Positions 1 through 6,214 of a stretch of 11,543 nucleotides of DNA are shown piece after piece. The stretch spans positions 1-11,543 of the forward strand of contig CAIXUF010000507.1 in assembly GCA_903922535.1 (NCBI GenBank), read 5' to 3'. This DNA is from Candidatus Hydrogenedentota bacterium (GTDB taxonomy: Bacteria; Hydrogenedentota; Hydrogenedentia; Hydrogenedentiales; CAITNO01). Position 1 is the stretch's first letter. Each line of letters starts with the position of its first letter. The notes beneath the pieces were generated by a model, which had not been told where the DNA came from, ran no database searches, and saw nothing but the letters and a program-made list of their open reading frames with translations. Position numbers and translations under genes: made by a program.

Positions 1-360
1 CAGAAGGACAGCTCGGACATGTACCAGTTCTCGGGCGAGGACCGGATCAAGCACACGGCCAAGGACGAGACGGTGCGGCTGCGCATGGGCAAGGCCTTTG
101 ACGTGGTGGCCGACCGCATCCAGTCGGACTTCAAGGTGCTGGGGCCGAACTCGCATGAGTCCGCGTTCAAAATCACGGTGCGCAACCACAAAGAGGTGCC
201 GATCACGGTGGATGTGGTCGAGCCGATGCCGGGCATGTGGAACATCATCGAGAAGTCGGCGGACTTTGTGAAGAAGGATGCGCAAACGGCGGTGTTCAGC
301 CTGCCCATGAAAGCCGGCGAAACGGTGGAGCTGACCTACCGCGTGCGCGTGCAGTACTAG
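1..360 (+). CDS. Secreted DUF4139 protein, first tandem copy (5' end outside window)
   Basis: This is the last 119 codons and TAG stop of a gene that begins before the window; the frame is open from base 1. It aligns without gaps to the C-terminal 119 residues of the complete gene at 445-1866. Only two residues differ: Asn versus Ser in the GPN/S-SHES segment, and a final Tyr versus Phe. It therefore encodes the C-terminal beta-rich part of a DUF4139-family protein. The family's molecular function is not firmly known; some members are annotated as mucoidy-inhibitor MuiA-like. Seventeen of 357 coding bases differ between copies and 14 of these are silent third-position changes, so the copy looks like a functional gene and not a decaying fragment. 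An ATG at 19 is internal and not the start. Whether the missing N-terminus matches the second copy cannot be seen. Confidence 0.85.
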   Translation, partial: QKDSSDMYQFSGEDRIKHTAKDETVRLRMGKAFDVVADRIQSDFKVLGPNSHESAFKITVRNHKEVPITVDVVEPMPGMWNIIEKSADFVKKDAQTAVFSLPMKAGETVELTYRVRVQY

Positions 361-414
361 GAACAGGGACTGATGCAAGCAGAGCGAAGCGGAGACGTGT
401 CTGTCCCTGTTCCT
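359..414. repeat. Perfect 12-bp inverted repeat between the DUF4139 paralogues
   Basis: AGGAACAGGGAC at 359-370 is the exact reverse complement of GTCCCTGTTCCT at 403-414, with a 32-nt loop. The left arm overlaps the stop codon of the first paralogue. The right arm lies 17 nt before the SD of the second. The word GGAACAGGGAC recurs at 8720-8730, so this looks like one copy of a dispersed palindromic element. In RNA it could form a stem that limits read-through between the two genes, but no T-tract follows it. Confidence 0.6.
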
Positions 415-444
415 CGCGAGACCGCAACTTTGAGGAGACTATCC

Positions 445-1866
445 ATGAAGAAACTTATCCTGACTGTGGCGGCGCTTGCCGGTCTATTGACCGGAACGGT
501 CTGGGCACAGGAGACGGCCGCACCCGCCCAGACGACCGTTGCCGACCAGACCGATGTGGCCGTGACGGTGTACAACAACGATCGGGCGCTGGTGCGCGAC
601 CGCCGCAAAATCAAGCTTGCGCCGGGCGAACTGACGCTGAAGTTCATGGATGTGGCGGAGAAGATCCAGCCGGAGACCGTCAGCCTGGTGTCGCTGAACG
701 ACGCGGGCAACCTGAGCATTCTGGAGCAGAACTATGAGTACGACCTGATGAGCCCGGAAAAGCTCCTTGAGAAGTATGTTGGCAAGGAGGTGACGCTCGT
801 CAACAAGAGCAAGGAAATCGACTTTCTGGAACAGAAGGCGAAGCTGCTCAGTGTCAACAACGGGACCGTGTATGAGGTGGACGGAAAGATTTACCTCGGC
901 TACCCCGGACAGGTGGTACTGCCGGAACTGCCGCAGGAATTGATCGCCAAGCCCACGCTGCTCTGGCTGCTGGACAACCGGGGCACGGACCACGAAGTAG
1001 AGGCGACCTATCTGACAAGCGGCATGTCGTGGAAGGCGGACTACGTGCTCACCATGAACAAAGAAGAGACCCGAATGAACATCGAGGGCTGGGTCACCCT
1101 CAACAACCAGTCGGGCGCGGCGTACAACAAGGCGCAACTGAAGCTGGTCGCGGGCGAGGTCAACATTGTGCAGCCCGCCGTGCAAATGGTCCATGACGGA
1201 ATGGTGGGCATGGACCTGCGCGCGGCGGCCCCGGCACCGATGGTCGAGGAAAGTTTCGCCGAATACCACCTCTACACACTCCCGCGGCGCACCACCATCA
1301 AGGAAAACCAGTCGAAGCAGGTGAGCCTGCTTTCGGGCACGAACATCGGGGTAAAGAAGGTCTATGAGTTCCGGGGCGATCTTGCCTATTACAGTTCGAA
1401 GATCGAGCCCATCAAGGACCAGAACGTTGCCGTGTTCCTGACTTTTGACAACAAGGAGAAGAACCAGCTTGGCATGCCGCTGCCCGCCGGTGTGATGCGC
1501 ATTTACCAGAAGGACAGCTCGGACATGTACCAGTTCTCGGGCGAGGACCGGATCAAGCACACGGCCAAGGACGAGACCGTGCGCCTGCGCATGGGCAAGG
1601 CGTTTGACGTGGTGGCCGACCGCATCCAGTCGGACTTTAAGGTGCTCGGGCCGAGTTCGCATGAGTCCGCGTTCAAAATCACGGTGCGCAACCACAAGGA
1701 GGTGCCGATCACCGTGGACGTGGTCGAGCCGATGCCGGGCATGTGGAACATCATCGAGAAGTCGGCGGACTTTGTGAAGAAGGACGCGCAAACGGCGGTG
1801 TTCAGCCTGCCGATGAAGGCCGGCGAAACGGTGGAACTGACCTACCGTGTGCGGGTGCAGTTCTGA
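445..1866 (+). CDS. Secreted DUF4139 domain-containing protein, second tandem copy
   Basis: A 473-residue protein of unknown function. The ATG at 445 is chosen because GAGGAG (432-437) lies 7 nt upstream and because a signal peptide starts there: MKK, a hydrophobic stretch, then a likely cleavage after VWA near residue 21. An in-frame ATG at 373 would bury this signal. The mature protein has DUF4139 hallmarks: an early VYNNDRALVRDRR segment, then a LAPGE...LKFMDVAEKIQPETV segment, a central LTSGMSWKADYVL motif, and the LYTLPRRTTIKENQSKQVSLL segment before the C-terminal beta-rich half. No membrane anchor follows the signal, so it is probably periplasmic or extracellular. Its last 119 residues are 98% identical to the upstream paralogue. 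The family is sometimes called mucoidy inhibitor MuiA-like, but that name is not a function demonstrated here. Confidence 0.9.
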   Translation: MKKLILTVAALAGLLTGTVWAQETAAPAQTTVADQTDVAVTVYNNDRALVRDRRKIKLAPGELTLKFMDVAEKIQPETVSLVSLNDAGNLSILEQNYEYDLMSPEKLLEKYVGKEVTLVNKSKEIDFLEQKAKLLSVNNGTVYEVDGKIYLGYPGQVVLPELPQELIAKPTLLWLLDNRGTDHEVEATYLTSGMSWKADYVLTMNKEETRMNIEGWVTLNNQSGAAYNKAQLKLVAGEVNIVQPAVQMVHDGMVGMDLRAAAPAPMVEESFAEYHLYTLPRRTTIKENQSKQVSLLSGTNIGVKKVYEFRGDLAYYSSKIEPIKDQNVAVFLTFDNKEKNQLGMPLPAGVMRIYQKDSSDMYQFSGEDRIKHTAKDETVRLRMGKAFDVVADRIQSDFKVLGPSSHESAFKITVRNHKEVPITVDVVEPMPGMWNIIEKSADFVKKDAQTAVFSLPMKAGETVELTYRVRVQF

Positions 1867-1869
1867 GCA

Positions 1870-1913
1870 GGGTCTAGGGTCTGGGGTCTTGGGTCTAGTA
1901 AGAACTAAGAACT
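1870..1913. repeat. Short tandem repeats: four GGGTCTn units, then two AAGAACT units
   Basis: Four 7-bp units GGGTCTA, GGGTCTG, GGGTCTT and GGGTCTA occupy 1870-1897 directly after the DUF4139 stop. Two perfect AAGAACT units follow at 1900-1913. The run is non-coding and lies just before a strong hairpin. From memory, GGGTCTn runs are a recurrent intergenic filler in some Planctomycetota/Hydrogenedentota-type assemblies; that link is recollection and not evidence from this window. Confidence 0.75.
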
Positions 1914-1922
1914 GAGCGCAGT

Positions 1923-1949
1923 CTCGCCGCCGGATCGTCCGGCGGCGGG
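1923..1949 (+). terminator. Probable hairpin terminator after the DUF4139 gene
   Basis: CGCCGCCGGA (1925-1934) pairs perfectly with TCCGGCGGCG (1938-1947) around a 3-nt TCG loop, and the stem extends by a T-G wobble and a C-G pair. This is a very stable GC stem 57 nt after the DUF4139 stop. The downstream T-run is poor (only GTTTC), so it could be a weak intrinsic terminator or an attenuator. It ends 30 nt before the nnrE start codon and separates that gene from its upstream neighbours. Confidence 0.5.
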
Positions 1950-1979
1950 GCCGTTTCAGGCAATAGGAGATTATGGCCG

Positions 1980-2648
1980 ATGATTGTGCTGACTGCGGCG
2001 CAAATGCGCGAGGCTGACCGGCGCTGCATTGAGGAACTGGGCATGCCCGGCTCGGTGCTGATGAACAATGCGGGGGCGGCGGTGTTTCGGGAGGTCAGCG
2101 GCGCGCCAGTGGGCATTGTCTGCGGCAAGGGCAACAACGGGGGTGACGGGTTTGTGGTGGCACGGTTGGCGCTGCTGGCGGGCATGGAACCCACCGTGGT
2201 GCTGGCCGCGGAACCGGAGCAGATTACGGGCGACGCGAAGACGTTCATGAACGTCTATCTGCGGCTGGGCGGAAGCATGGTGGTGGCGCCGGATGCGGCT
2301 GCCACGGCGCACGCCGTGGCGGACCTTGCGGACTGCGCCGTGCTGGTTGATGCGTTGCTCGGCACGGGCATCTCCGGCGAGGTGCGGGGCACGGCGCGGG
2401 CTGTCATCGAGGCCTGGCCGCGGGGTCCGGTGACGATTGCGGTGGACCTGCCGTCGGGCTTGGACGCCGACACCGGTGCGCCCTGCGGCGTGTGCGTCCG
2501 GGCTGATGTGACGGTGACCTTCGCCTTCATGAAGAAGGGCCTTCTGGTGAAGTCGGCAGAACCCCACGTGGGACGCGTGGTCGTGGCCGACATTGGCATC
2601 CCGGAGATCTGCGCCTCGAATGAATGGAAGACACCGAAACCGGCATGA
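1980..2648 (+). CDS. nnrE: NAD(P)H-hydrate epimerase (YjeF N-terminal domain)
   Basis: A 222-residue stand-alone YjeF_N domain. The family interconverts the R and S epimers of hydrated NAD(P)H (NADHX/NADPHX) so that the S-specific dehydratase NnrD can restore the cofactor; it acts in the cytosol. Visible hallmarks are the GKGNNGGDGF loop (residues 49-58), VDALLGTG (123-130) and VDLPSGLDADTG (155-166), followed by ADVTVTFAFMKKGLL. The ATG at 1980 is preceded by AGGAG (1965-1969) at 10 nt. Another ATG at 1973 is in a different frame and stops within about 15 codons. Length is normal for a single-domain enzyme. Many bacteria fuse this domain to NnrD, but here the dehydratase is absent and the next gene is convergent, so it must be encoded elsewhere or be lacking. 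No signal peptide is seen. Confidence 0.92.
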   Translation: MIVLTAAQMREADRRCIEELGMPGSVLMNNAGAAVFREVSGAPVGIVCGKGNNGGDGFVVARLALLAGMEPTVVLAAEPEQITGDAKTFMNVYLRLGGSMVVAPDAAATAHAVADLADCAVLVDALLGTGISGEVRGTARAVIEAWPRGPVTIAVDLPSGLDADTGAPCGVCVRADVTVTFAFMKKGLLVKSAEPHVGRVVVADIGIPEICASNEWKTPKPA

Positions 2649-2670
2649 AGCGCATGCGTTCCGGCATTGA

Positions 2671-2697
2671 ACCACGAAGACACGAAGGACACGAAGA
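2671..2697. repeat. Three 9-bp tandem units around CACGAAGG
   Basis: The units ACCACGAAG, ACACGAAGG and ACACGAAGA lie head to tail just after the nnrE stop. The run is not in a gene. From memory, the same 9-bp motif is a common intergenic low-complexity repeat in several environmental bacterial phyla. It immediately precedes the palindromic element at 2711-2790. Confidence 0.65.
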
Positions 2698-2710
2698 GGG
2701 AAGAGCTATC

Positions 2711-2790
2711 AACATGGATAAACAGGATGGACAGGATAAGACAAAGCCAATCTCATCTTCTTAATCCTGTGCATCCCGTATATCCATGTT
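2711..2790. repeat. Imperfect palindrome of about 80 bp between convergent genes
   Basis: The arms are 2711-2741 and 2759-2790, with a loop of about 17 nt. The outer 10 bp are perfect (AACATGGATA against TATCCATGTT), and the full 31/32-nt arms match with three mismatches and one 1-nt gap. The element sits between the 3' ends of nnrE and the convergent glycosidase gene, where a transcript from either side would fold into a long stem. It has no ORF and no evident target-site duplication. It could be a MITE-like or REP-like palindrome, or serve as a bidirectional terminator. The inner word GGATGGACAGGAT (2725-2737) matches 12 of 13 bases at 5072-5084. Confidence 0.65.
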
Positions 2791-2823
2791 CAATCTATTC
2801 TGTTTCTCATTATTTGAAATTGA

Positions 2824-4983
2824 TCACTCCCCCACCACCTTCCATTCCTTGACAGTGTATCGCTCGCCCTTGAAATCTCCCTTGCGCTCAACCTTCCCGA
2901 TGTTGCCGGATTTGTAGTGCAGCATTACGCGGTTGGAGGGAGCGGTGAGGCTGACGCCGTCGTCTTCCAGAAGCGTAAAGTCGGCGGGGTGCCTGCCGTA
3001 GACACGCACTTCGAGGTTGAAGACGGTTTCGGGGGTAACGTGCTCAACCGGGTCGGCCAGAGGGATGATGGAGCCGGATCTGACGAAAACCGGGATGGTC
3101 TCCACAGCGGCGGCAATGTCGTGAGTCTTTCCGCCTTCGTATTTGGCGTTGGTCCAGAAGTCGTACCAGTCGCCTTCGGGCAGATAGACCTTGCGCGTGG
3201 TCTGTTCCTTCGTCATGGGGGCGACGAGCATGGACGGGCCCATCATGTACTCGTCGTCCACATCATGGACGTTCTTGTCGTGCGGCCAGTCGAGGCACAG
3301 GGCGCGGAAGGGCGGCTCGCCGGTTTGGGCGTAGTCGGCAAAAGCGGCGTAGAGGTAGGGAATGAGCCGCATGCGCCATTGCACCAGGTCGCGAATCTTG
3401 GCTTCGACCTCGTCGTGGTTGGACAGCAGTTCGCCGGCGTTGTTCTTGTCCGTGTCTATCTGCATCCAGGGCGGCAGCTTCAGGAACCACGAATCGAAGA
3501 CCGTCTGTGGCGCGAAGATCACTGTCTCGGCACGGCGCATGAGATCGTCGATGGAGTCACAGTTGCGCACTTCGGGCTGCCAGAGGAGGCCCGAGAAGCC
3601 GCAGTTGGCGATGCCCCGGATAAAATCCTTGTGCGTGTAGTGGTCGCTGTAGATCACAAACGGAAGCGCCGCGGCGAGCGCGTGGGATGCGCGGACCTTG
3701 CCGTAGGTGCGCAGGTTGTTGGCGCGAAACACGTCATTCAGTGTCTTCTGGTAGAGCGTGCCAAACATGCAGTGCATCTGCTCACCATCCATACCGGAGG
3801 GAAACGCGCTCAGTTCGGGAAAGGACCAGGGGTCTTTCTTGTTGGGCTGGTTGTCGCACTCGTCGAGCTTGAAGCTGCCCACGCCCTTCTTCACAAACTC
3901 GCGATCGTGGTAGCCGCCGAAGATCTCGCGGGTCTTGTCGAGGGAAAAGTCGGGCACGAGCCCCCGCCAAACCTCGTAGTCTCCGGACAGCGGCAGCAGG
4001 CTGTCGTGGAGGGGCGAGGTTGGATGGACAAAGGCGTGCTCCCACAGGTTGAGCTGGTAGCCCATGCCGCGCATGGCGGCGATGAACCCCGCCGGGTCGG
4101 GCCAGCGCTCGGGACTCCACACGTAGGAGCAGGAATAGGCCTGCGTGTGCCAGCCCGGTTCCAGTCCAAACACGTCGCAGGGCATGTGTGTGTCGCGCAG
4201 GCGCTTGGCGAGGTCCAACACCTCCTGGGCGTTGAACTTGGTGTGGCCGCGGTAATACATGCCGAGGCCCCACATCGGCGGCATGCAGCCGCCGCCGGAG
4301 AACAGGTTGTAGCGGCGGACGGCGGTTTTCATGTCCGGCCCGGCGAAGATGTACACATCCACGCCTTTCGCCACCGGAACCTCCACGGTCATGGACTTCC
4401 TGGGTATGTCGCGGGCCGAATAGAGCGCGGTGGTGGTGGTGGCGGGCTGGCTTGCGTCCGCCTTCTTGCCTTCATCGGCGCCGACGGGAGCAAGATCGCC
4501 GCAGTAGAAGCGGGCATAGCGGGCCGTGTCCACATAGACGCCATAGCCCTTGTTCGACACATAGAACGGCACGGGGGCGTGGGAACTGCCGTCCTCGTCG
4601 CCCTGGTTATCGTTGACGGTAATTTCCTTGCGCGTGTTGGTGCAGTTAAACATGGTCAGATGCAGGCCAAGGCCGTAGATCTGTTCGCTTGCGCCCAAGG
4701 GCAGCACCACGACCGCCCCGCGGGCGTTGGTGCGGAAAACGACTTTGTCCAACTCGAAGGGCGGCTGCGCCGCCTCTGGCAGGTTGCCCAACGCTTCCTT
4801 GCGCATTTCGGGTTTCAGCACTGATACGGGCGTCTGCTGTTCCGGAGCGCCCAGCGACACGCGCCAAATGCCCGGCGCGACGGGTGTCATGGCGGGAGAA
4901 GCAGTCGTGTCTTCGGCAAACGTGGATGCCGAAAGAACGAGAATGCCAGCAGCGAAGACAATTGCAAGACGATGAGAACTCAT
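2824..4983 (-). CDS. Secreted glycoside hydrolase family 31 (alpha-glucosidase/alpha-xylosidase type)
   Basis: A 719-residue exported retaining alpha-glycosidase of family GH31. The start at 4983 is chosen because GAGGA (plus-strand 4991-4995) sits 7 nt upstream and a signal peptide begins there, with likely cleavage after TFA near residue 23. The frame stays open to 5244, but that extension translates the repeats in the promoter region. Domain order: N-terminal galactose-mutarotase-like beta domain (about 95-215), catalytic barrel (about 235-545), then C-terminal beta domains including a YLPEGDWYDFWTNAKYEGG segment (600-618) and a DUF5110-like LEDDG tail. FKLDECD places the likely nucleophile at Asp374. 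Asp447 in YSDHY, 73 residues later, is the likely acid/base; that spacing is normal for GH31. The substrate cannot be read from sequence. The gene is divergent from the phospholipase-like gene at 5190. Confidence 0.92.
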   Translation of the reverse strand: MSSHRLAIVFAAGILVLSASTFAEDTTASPAMTPVAPGIWRVSLGAPEQQTPVSVLKPEMRKEALGNLPEAAQPPFELDKVVFRTNARGAVVVLPLGASEQIYGLGLHLTMFNCTNTRKEITVNDNQGDEDGSSHAPVPFYVSNKGYGVYVDTARYARFYCGDLAPVGADEGKKADASQPATTTTALYSARDIPRKSMTVEVPVAKGVDVYIFAGPDMKTAVRRYNLFSGGGCMPPMWGLGMYYRGHTKFNAQEVLDLAKRLRDTHMPCDVFGLEPGWHTQAYSCSYVWSPERWPDPAGFIAAMRGMGYQLNLWEHAFVHPTSPLHDSLLPLSGDYEVWRGLVPDFSLDKTREIFGGYHDREFVKKGVGSFKLDECDNQPNKKDPWSFPELSAFPSGMDGEQMHCMFGTLYQKTLNDVFRANNLRTYGKVRASHALAAALPFVIYSDHYTHKDFIRGIANCGFSGLLWQPEVRNCDSIDDLMRRAETVIFAPQTVFDSWFLKLPPWMQIDTDKNNAGELLSNHDEVEAKIRDLVQWRMRLIPYLYAAFADYAQTGEPPFRALCLDWPHDKNVHDVDDEYMMGPSMLVAPMTKEQTTRKVYLPEGDWYDFWTNAKYEGGKTHDIAAAVETIPVFVRSGSIIPLADPVEHVTPETVFNLEVRVYGRHPADFTLLEDDGVSLTAPSNRVMLHYKSGNIGKVERKGDFKGERYTVKEWKVVGE

Positions 4984-5189
4984 GGCTGATTCCTCGTGGT
5001 GGAAGGTTCTTTGCATGAAAGTACCGGATGGGGCGGACAGAATCAAATGGACCGGATGGACGAAATGGACCGGATGGACGGGATGGACTTGAGGTTGGCT
5101 GCCGTTGGAGATGTCTGGGCAACACCAAAAGCCAGATTGGCCGGTCCAATGGGCCAATGGCCATGAAACCAAGAAGAACAGGGAATGAT
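4984..5189. promoter_or_regulatory. Divergent intergenic region shared by the GH31 and phospholipase-like genes
   Basis: These 206 bp must hold the promoters for both the minus-strand GH31 gene and the plus-strand PI-PLC-like gene. I could not pick convincing -35/-10 boxes. It contains the 18-bp tandem repeat at 5045-5088. It also contains a 7-bp inverted repeat, ATTGGCC (5136-5142) with GGCCAAT (5152-5158), with CCAATGG occurring twice at 5146-5152 and 5154-5160. Any of these might be operator sites, but they could equally be dispersed repeats. Confidence 0.45.
5045..5088. repeat. 18-bp direct tandem repeat, 2.4 copies
   Basis: AAATGGACCGGATGGACG is present twice without mismatch (5045-5062 and 5063-5080) and is followed by a partial GGATGGAC (5081-5088). 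The inner unit is ATGGAC at 7-11 bp spacing. It lies upstream of both divergent genes. Read on the minus strand it gives the artefactual VHPVHP-type peptide at the front of the over-extended GH31 frame. Confidence 0.8.
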
Positions 5190-6200
5190 ATGAGATATGT
5201 GATTCTGAATGTGGTGATGGCGTCAATGTGCGCTTCTTATGCAATGGCGGCGCCGCTGGAGTTTGGCGACGGGCCGCGGATGAACCAGATTCAGGTGCTG
5301 GGCACGCACAACAGCTATCACAAGCGCGGCCCCGATCTGCACACCTTTACCGCCATCACCAAGGAGGCCGAAGAGTGGGACTACGAACACCAGCCGCTCG
5401 ATGTGCAGCTTGACAACAGCGTGCGGAGCCTCGAACTGGACATCCACAACACGCCCGAAGGCTGGCGGGTCATGCACGTGCCGCTGCTGGACCCGGCGTC
5501 CACCTGCCGCATGTTCACCGATTGCCTGAATGTGGTCAAGGCGTGGTCTGACGCCCACCCGAAGCATGTGCCGATTTCAATTCTTGTGGAATACAAGGTT
5601 GAAGGCCCGCTGATCGACCCCAGAGTCACCTTTCCCAAAGCTGAGGATTTAGACCGGCTTGACGCGGACGTGCGATCGGTTTTCCCCCCGGACCGGCTCA
5701 TCACCCCGGACGAGGTACGCGGTAACGCCGACACGCTGGAGGAGTCCGTGCTGAAACGGGGCTGGCCGACGCTGGATTCGGTGCGGGGCCGGGTGTTCTT
5801 CATCCTGCACAACCGGAGTGAAGTGCGCGGACTGTACCTCCAAGACCGCGAGTCGCTTCAGGGCCGGGCAATGTTCGTGAACTGCGATCCCGGCCATCCT
5901 TACGCGGCAGCCATGGTTCGCGACAACGGGCTGGACCCGGAAGTGCCCGAGTTGGTCCGTAAAGGGTACTGGATCAGGAGCACCACTGGCGGCCCGGGAA
6001 AGCGCGGCGCCGAAGGCGCCGTGAAACGGCGCGAACTCACCCTTGCCAGTGGCACGCAGATTGTCAGTAGCGACTATCCCCCCAATGAGCCGGACAAAGC
6101 CACGGGATTCCTCGTCGCCCTGCCGAACGGCCTGCCGGCCCGCTGGAACCCGGTAAATCCGCCCGCGGACACCTCAACGGAACCGGAGCCGGCGCAGTAA
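5190..6200 (+). CDS. Secreted Ca2+-dependent phosphoinositide phospholipase C-like protein
   Basis: A 336-residue exported protein resembling the calcium-dependent PI-PLC family (PI-PLC-C1, a TIM-barrel phosphodiesterase). The ATG at 5190 is chosen because AGGGA (5180-5184) lies 5 nt upstream and a signal peptide starts there, with likely cleavage after AMA at residue 20. An in-frame ATG at 5163 lacks a good SD. Hallmarks are QVLGTHNSYH (His40 a likely catalytic histidine), SLELDIH (Glu82 and Asp84, likely metal ligands) and WRVMHVPLLD (His96, the likely second histidine). These are followed by a ...CLNVVKAWSDAHPKHVPISILVEYK segment, as in this family and in related GDPD-type barrels. Known relatives cleave phosphatidylinositol or related phosphodiesters, but the substrate here is inferred only. 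The C-terminus ends 14 nt from the stop of the convergent secreted-protein gene. Confidence 0.85.
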   Translation: MRYVILNVVMASMCASYAMAAPLEFGDGPRMNQIQVLGTHNSYHKRGPDLHTFTAITKEAEEWDYEHQPLDVQLDNSVRSLELDIHNTPEGWRVMHVPLLDPASTCRMFTDCLNVVKAWSDAHPKHVPISILVEYKVEGPLIDPRVTFPKAEDLDRLDADVRSVFPPDRLITPDEVRGNADTLEESVLKRGWPTLDSVRGRVFFILHNRSEVRGLYLQDRESLQGRAMFVNCDPGHPYAAAMVRDNGLDPEVPELVRKGYWIRSTTGGPGKRGAEGAVKRRELTLASGTQIVSSDYPPNEPDKATGFLVALPNGLPARWNPVNPPADTSTEPEPAQ

Positions 6201-6214
6201 AAAACGGCGGGTGG

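Noticed and set aside
237..737. A 166-codon plus-strand frame bridging the two DUF4139 copies
   Set aside because: It overlaps both real genes in another frame and its product is a Gly/Arg-rich sequence without a domain.
484..1791. A 435-codon open frame on the minus strand opposite the DUF4139 gene
   Set aside because: It lies wholly opposite a well-supported gene, is rich in His, Arg, Val and Leu as expected of an antisense shadow in GC-rich DNA, and has no recognisable domain.
1973..2020. ATG at 1973 as an alternative start near nnrE
   Set aside because: It is out of frame with nnrE and reaches a stop codon after about 15 codons.
2917..4824. A 635-codon open frame on the plus strand opposite the GH31 gene
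   Set aside because: The GH31 reading has conserved catalytic motifs, signal peptide and SD; the opposite frame shows only low-complexity Gly/Val/Ala/His composition.
5045..5088. CRISPR-like repeat array
   Set aside because: The repeats are contiguous with no unique spacers, only 2.4 copies are present, and there are no cas genes.
4984..5244. N-terminal extension of the GH31 frame by 87 codons
   Set aside because: It reads through the tandem repeat as VHPVHP-type peptide, would bury the signal peptide and would overlap the divergent gene's start; the SD fits 4983.
6201..6214. Bidirectional terminator in the 14-bp gap between convergent stops
   Set aside because: There is an A-run on one side and a short T-run on the other, but the bases between them do not form a complementary stem.
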